This document shows positions 59,409 to 64,000 of a stretch of DNA of 64,000 nt, one piece after another. A program made the translations under genes and the position numbers. Positions within the stretch are counted from its first letter, which is position 1; each line of letters starts with the position of its first letter. A model generated the notes under the pieces. That model ran no database searches and was not told where the DNA came from. It was given only the letters and a program-made list of their open reading frames with translations. The stretch covers positions 3,210,315 through 3,274,314 of the forward strand of contig NZ_LT721901.1 in assembly GCF_900157375.1 (NCBI RefSeq), written 5' to 3'. Source of the DNA: Mycobacterium rhizamassiliense. GTDB lineage: Bacteria; Actinomycetota; Actinomycetes; Mycobacteriales; Mycobacteriaceae.

Positions 59409-60197
59409 GTGGAGGTTATCCCGCCACGGTTCAAAGAGCCGTTGTACCGCGTCTACGAGCTGCGGTTGCGGCAGGGTCTGGCCGCCTACAAGTCCGACCT
59501 TCCCCGGCACATCGCGGTGCTGTGCGACGGCAACCGCCGCTGGGCGCGCGACGCCGGCTACGTCGACGTCAGCTACGGCTACCGGATGGGCGCGGCGAAG
59601 ATCGCCGAGATGCTGCGCTGGTGTGAGCAAGCCGGCATCGAGATGACCACCGTGTACCTGCTGTCCACCGAGAACCTCCAGCGCGACGCCGACGAGTTGG
59701 CCGCGCTCATCGAGATCATCACCGACGTCGTTGAGGAGATCTGCGCACCGGCGAATCGCTGGAGCGTGCGCACGGTCGGGGACCTCGAGCTACTCGGTGA
59801 GGAACCGGCGCGCCGGCTGCGTGACGCGGTGGAGTCGACACCGGGCACCGCGCCCTTCCACGTCAATGTCGCGGTGGCCTACGGCGGGCGGCGCGAGATC
59901 GTCGACGCGGTGCGCGCGCTGCTAAACAAGGAGCTCGCCAACGGCGCGACCGGCGAGGAGCTCGTCGACGCGGTGACCGTCGAGGGCATCTCCGAAAATC
60001 TGTACACCTATGGACAACCCGATCCGGATCTGGTGATTCGCACGTCGGGGGAGCAGCGGCTGTCCGGCTTCCTGCTGTGGCAGAGCGCCTACTCGGAGAT
60101 GTGGTTCTGCGAGGCGCACTGGCCCGCGTTCCGCCGGGTCGATTTCCTGCGTGCCCTGCGCGATTACAGCCAGCGGCATCGCAGGTACGGCAAGTAG
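59409..60197 (+). CDS. (2Z,6E)-farnesyl diphosphate synthase (cis-prenyltransferase, Rv1086-type)
   Basis: 262 aa, as in M. tuberculosis Rv1086. Adds one isopentenyl unit in cis to geranyl diphosphate, giving the precursor of decaprenyl phosphate for arabinogalactan assembly. The diphosphate motif is [14 protein letters not shown], and the C-terminal [20 protein letters not shown] binds isopentenyl diphosphate. GTG at 59409 matches family length; an upstream ATG at 59379 lies in the same frame. It diverges from hemolysin III. Confidence 0.92.
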   Translation: MEVIPPRFKEPLYRVYELRLRQGLAAYKSDLPRHIAVLCDGNRRWARDAGYVDVSYGYRMGAAKIAEMLRWCEQAGIEMTTVYLLSTENLQRDADELAALIEIITDVVEEICAPANRWSVRTVGDLELLGEEPARRLRDAVESTPGTAPFHVNVAVAYGGRREIVDAVRALLNKELANGATGEELVDAVTVEGISENLYTYGQPDPDLVIRTSGEQRLSGFLLWQSAYSEMWFCEAHWPAFRRVDFLRALRDYSQRHRRYGK

Positions 60198-60367
60198 CTC
60201 GTGGCCGATCTGCGCGGACGCGTCGCCGTCCCCAGCGATTGGCCCCCGCGCTGACAACGCTGGTTGTAACGGTCAAACGACCCATCCCGCGGGCGCTCGG
60301 CAGCGAATACGTTGTGTGCGACCGACCGGTCCGCAATGTGTTCACATCGAGTCCTTAAGGGGGACTT

Positions 60368-61456
60368 ATGTTTTCGCCATTGATTCCGCCTGCCCGAGTC
60401 GTCCGGGCGATCGAGATCGCCCGACATCACCTTGGCCAGCTGCACCAACGCATGGTGCCGCCGCCGGCCGCGATGATGGAGCTGATCGGCAATGCCTGGG
60501 TTGCGCAGGCGATTACCGCGGCGGCCGACCTCGGCATCGCTGACGCATTGGCAAAGGGCCCGCTGTCGATCGACGAGCTGGCCGCCGCGCTCGACGCGGA
60601 CGCCGACACCGTCCGCCGCCTGCTGCGGGCGTTGATCAGCCGCGGCGTCTTCCGCAAGCTGGGCGACGGGCGCTACGCCCTCACCCCGCTGGGGGACACG
60701 CTGCGCAGCGACGCCGACGTCTCGCTGCGGGCCTTCGCGCGTTTTACCGGTGCGCCCCAGCATCGGGAGCACTGGAGCCATTTAACCGACGCGATTCGCA
60801 CCGGCCAGGCCGTCATCCCCGCCCTGCGCGGCAAGTCGGCCTTCGAGTGGATCGCCAGCGAACCGGAACTCGACGAGATCTTCAATGACGCCATGACGGG
60901 CGTATCCGAGCTCGCGATCGCGCCGGTCATCGCCGGCTACGACTTCAGCCGGTACGCGACGATCGTCGACGTCGCCGGCGGCCACGGCCGGTTCCTGTCC
61001 GCGATTCTGCAGGCCACGCCGCAAGCCCGCGGCATCCTGTTCGACCAGGCCCACGTCGTCGCGGACGCCCCGGCCCTACTCGAGCACTATCGGGTGGCAG
61101 ACCGGGTTCGGGTGGCCGGGGGCTCCTTCTTCGACACCGTGACCGAGGGCGGCGACGCGTACGTCCTCAAGCACATCATTCACGACTGGCCCGACGACGA
61201 GGCGGTGCAGATCCTGGGCAACATGCGGACGGCGGCCGGGCCCGGCAAGCACGTATTGCTGGTGGAGTTCGTCCTCCCCGGCCACGACCGCGAGTTCGTC
61301 GGCAACTGGCTGGACCTGGAAATGCTCGTCGGGGCCGGCGCTCGGGAGCGCACGGCCGACCAATACGGCGAGCTGCTGGGCCGCGCCGGGTTTCGCATGA
61401 CGAGGGTGGTGAAGACGGTGTCACCGGTCAGCGTCGTCGAAGCAATTGCCGTCTGA
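60368..61456 (+). CDS. O-methyltransferase family 2 protein
   Basis: 362 aa. The N-terminal dimerisation winged helix (about 35-115) includes GIADALAKGPLSIDELAAAL, and the SAM-binding domain has IVDVAGGHGRFLSAIL and DAYVLKHIIHDWPDDEAV. The His in HDW is the usual general base. This is the plant-type/antibiotic O-methyltransferase family that acts on phenols. GGGGG lies 5 bases before the ATG. No equivalent lies beside the Z-FPP synthase gene in M. tuberculosis. The acceptor is unknown. Confidence 0.88.
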   Translation: MFSPLIPPARVVRAIEIARHHLGQLHQRMVPPPAAMMELIGNAWVAQAITAAADLGIADALAKGPLSIDELAAALDADADTVRRLLRALISRGVFRKLGDGRYALTPLGDTLRSDADVSLRAFARFTGAPQHREHWSHLTDAIRTGQAVIPALRGKSAFEWIASEPELDEIFNDAMTGVSELAIAPVIAGYDFSRYATIVDVAGGHGRFLSAILQATPQARGILFDQAHVVADAPALLEHYRVADRVRVAGGSFFDTVTEGGDAYVLKHIIHDWPDDEAVQILGNMRTAAGPGKHVLLVEFVLPGHDREFVGNWLDLEMLVGAGARERTADQYGELLGRAGFRMTRVVKTVSPVSVVEAIAV

Positions 61457-61611
61457 ATCTGAATTCGTCGCCGAGCAAGGGAATATCGGGCACGAATAGC
61501 TCGTCTTTCTCTCCGTGGCAGTAACTGGCAACGCCACGCGTCGATTTGGCAGTGCTCCGGTGGCTCCCTCAAAGCTGTCCGACCCCAACCGCCATCGCGA
61601 GGAGTAACCAC

Positions 61612-62028
61612 ATGACCGCTGTATCCGGTATCCAAACCAGGCGCCTGTACGACTCGACCGACTCACTGTTGCGTTTCGCCATCCGCGCCGACGCCGCGTT
61701 GACGGGAGTGTGCGGTCTGGCCGTCGCACTCGTCGCCGACCCGCTGTCGTCGCTGAGCGGCCTGCCCCCCGGCGTCGAGTACGGGCTGGCCGTCTTCTTC
61801 ATCCTGTACGGGGTGGTCGGTCTCGGCCTCGGGGCCACGTCGGACCTGCGTCGCGCCGGCATCGGCTTCGTCGCCGCCAACACCGCTTTCACCGTGGGCG
61901 CCGTGGCGGCCGCCGAGGCCGTGCCGATGACCGCTACGGGGATCGCCGCATCGTTGGCCAGCGCGATGTACACCGCGGCGTTCGCACGGTTGCAGTACCT
62001 GGGGGTGCGCCGGCTCGAACCGGCGTAA
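61612..62028 (+). CDS. Small four-helix membrane protein
   Basis: 138 aa. Four hydrophobic segments are at about 20-40, 56-75, 84-104 and 107-125. There is no known motif. The ATG at 61612 has GAGGAG 8 bases upstream. It follows the O-methyltransferase gene by 155 bp and may be transcribed independently. I do not recognise the family. Confidence 0.72.
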   Translation: MTAVSGIQTRRLYDSTDSLLRFAIRADAALTGVCGLAVALVADPLSSLSGLPPGVEYGLAVFFILYGVVGLGLGATSDLRRAGIGFVAANTAFTVGAVAAAEAVPMTATGIAASLASAMYTAAFARLQYLGVRRLEPA

Positions 62029-62102
62029 CTCTCTGCCCGCCGGTGCGGGGCGCCTCCGCTCCACCCCTGCGGAGTGCCGCCCCGCGCCGGCCATTTCGAA
62101 CC

Positions 62103-64000
<1,898 letters not shown>

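Noticed and set aside
59301..59630. N-terminal extension of the hemolysin-III frame
   Set aside because: It overlaps the divergent Z-FPP synthase start region and has no hydrophobic or conserved content. ATG at 59300 gives the family's normal length.

Overview
The window is a GC-rich chromosomal segment of a mycobacterium, most likely a slow grower near the M. avium complex. The evidence is the ESX/PE/PPE gene cluster, mycothiol and F420 enzymes, many fad/ech/lip genes, and a backbone order that follows the M. tuberculosis H37Rv interval Rv1020 (mfd) to Rv1093 (glyA1). Gene names below come from recognising proteins and their order. No database search was possible.

Layout. (1) 1-10.2 kb: a truncated PLP decarboxylase at the left edge, then the + strand run mfd-mazG-lpqU-eno-FtsB/DivIC-like-DUF501-ppx2, which covers repair, nucleotide clean-up, wall hydrolysis, glycolysis, division and polyphosphate. 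(2) 10.2-21.0 kb: a - strand potassium and signalling block. It reads trcR-trcS, then a 25-codon membrane ORF, kdpF-A-B-C and kdpD-kdpE. In M. tuberculosis kdpDE diverges from kdpFABC, whereas here all kdp genes are co-directional. (3) 21.1-24.0 kb: a PE/PPE/esx cassette (PE8-PPE15-esxJ-esxI type) closed by a strong hairpin terminator. (4) 24.35-28.9 kb: tRNA-Leu(UAA) followed by an accessory stretch (DUF732 protein, methyltransferase, membrane protein, dienelactone hydrolase, DUF6295-like, DUF427). (5) 28.9-29.36 kb: a strikingly AT-rich intergenic region upstream of the Rv1057-type beta-propeller gene, a known TrcR target in M. tuberculosis.

(6) 30.6-47.4 kb: backbone lipid and sulfur genes: fadD14, a glutamine amidotransferase, two patatins, lpqV, cysteine dioxygenase-rhodanese, a membrane alpha/beta hydrolase, echA9-echA8, a Bax-inhibitor-1 protein, fadA3, an SGNH hydrolase, lipU, cbs and pra. 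(7) 47.4-51.3 kb: four genes absent between pra and metB in M. tuberculosis: an F420/LLM oxidoreductase, an EthD-like protein, an NAD-dependent epimerase/dehydratase and an acyl-CoA dehydrogenase. (8) 51.4-57.4 kb: metB, greA, a DUF4307 protein, mca, a small membrane protein, a DUF255 thioredoxin-fold protein and a SnoaL-like protein. (9) 57.45-58.56 kb: an intact IS481-family element (1109 bp, 20-bp terminal repeats, 6-bp target duplication) inserted exactly at the convergent stop codons of the SnoaL-like and hemolysin-III genes. (10) 58.6-64 kb: hemolysin III, Z-FPP synthase, an O-methyltransferase, a small membrane protein, coaA and a long-form glyA cut by the right edge.

Functional themes are potassium homeostasis with two-component control, type VII secretion substrates, cysteine/methionine/mycothiol sulfur metabolism (cbs, metB, mca, cysteine dioxygenase, rhodanese) and acyl-CoA metabolism. 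The most unusual points are the extra 25-aa ORF coupled to kdpF, a KdpC with a large cysteine-bearing insertion, a PE/PPE pair that has lost its signature dipeptides, the IS insertion whose transposase stop codon lies in target DNA, and the accessory F420 cluster.
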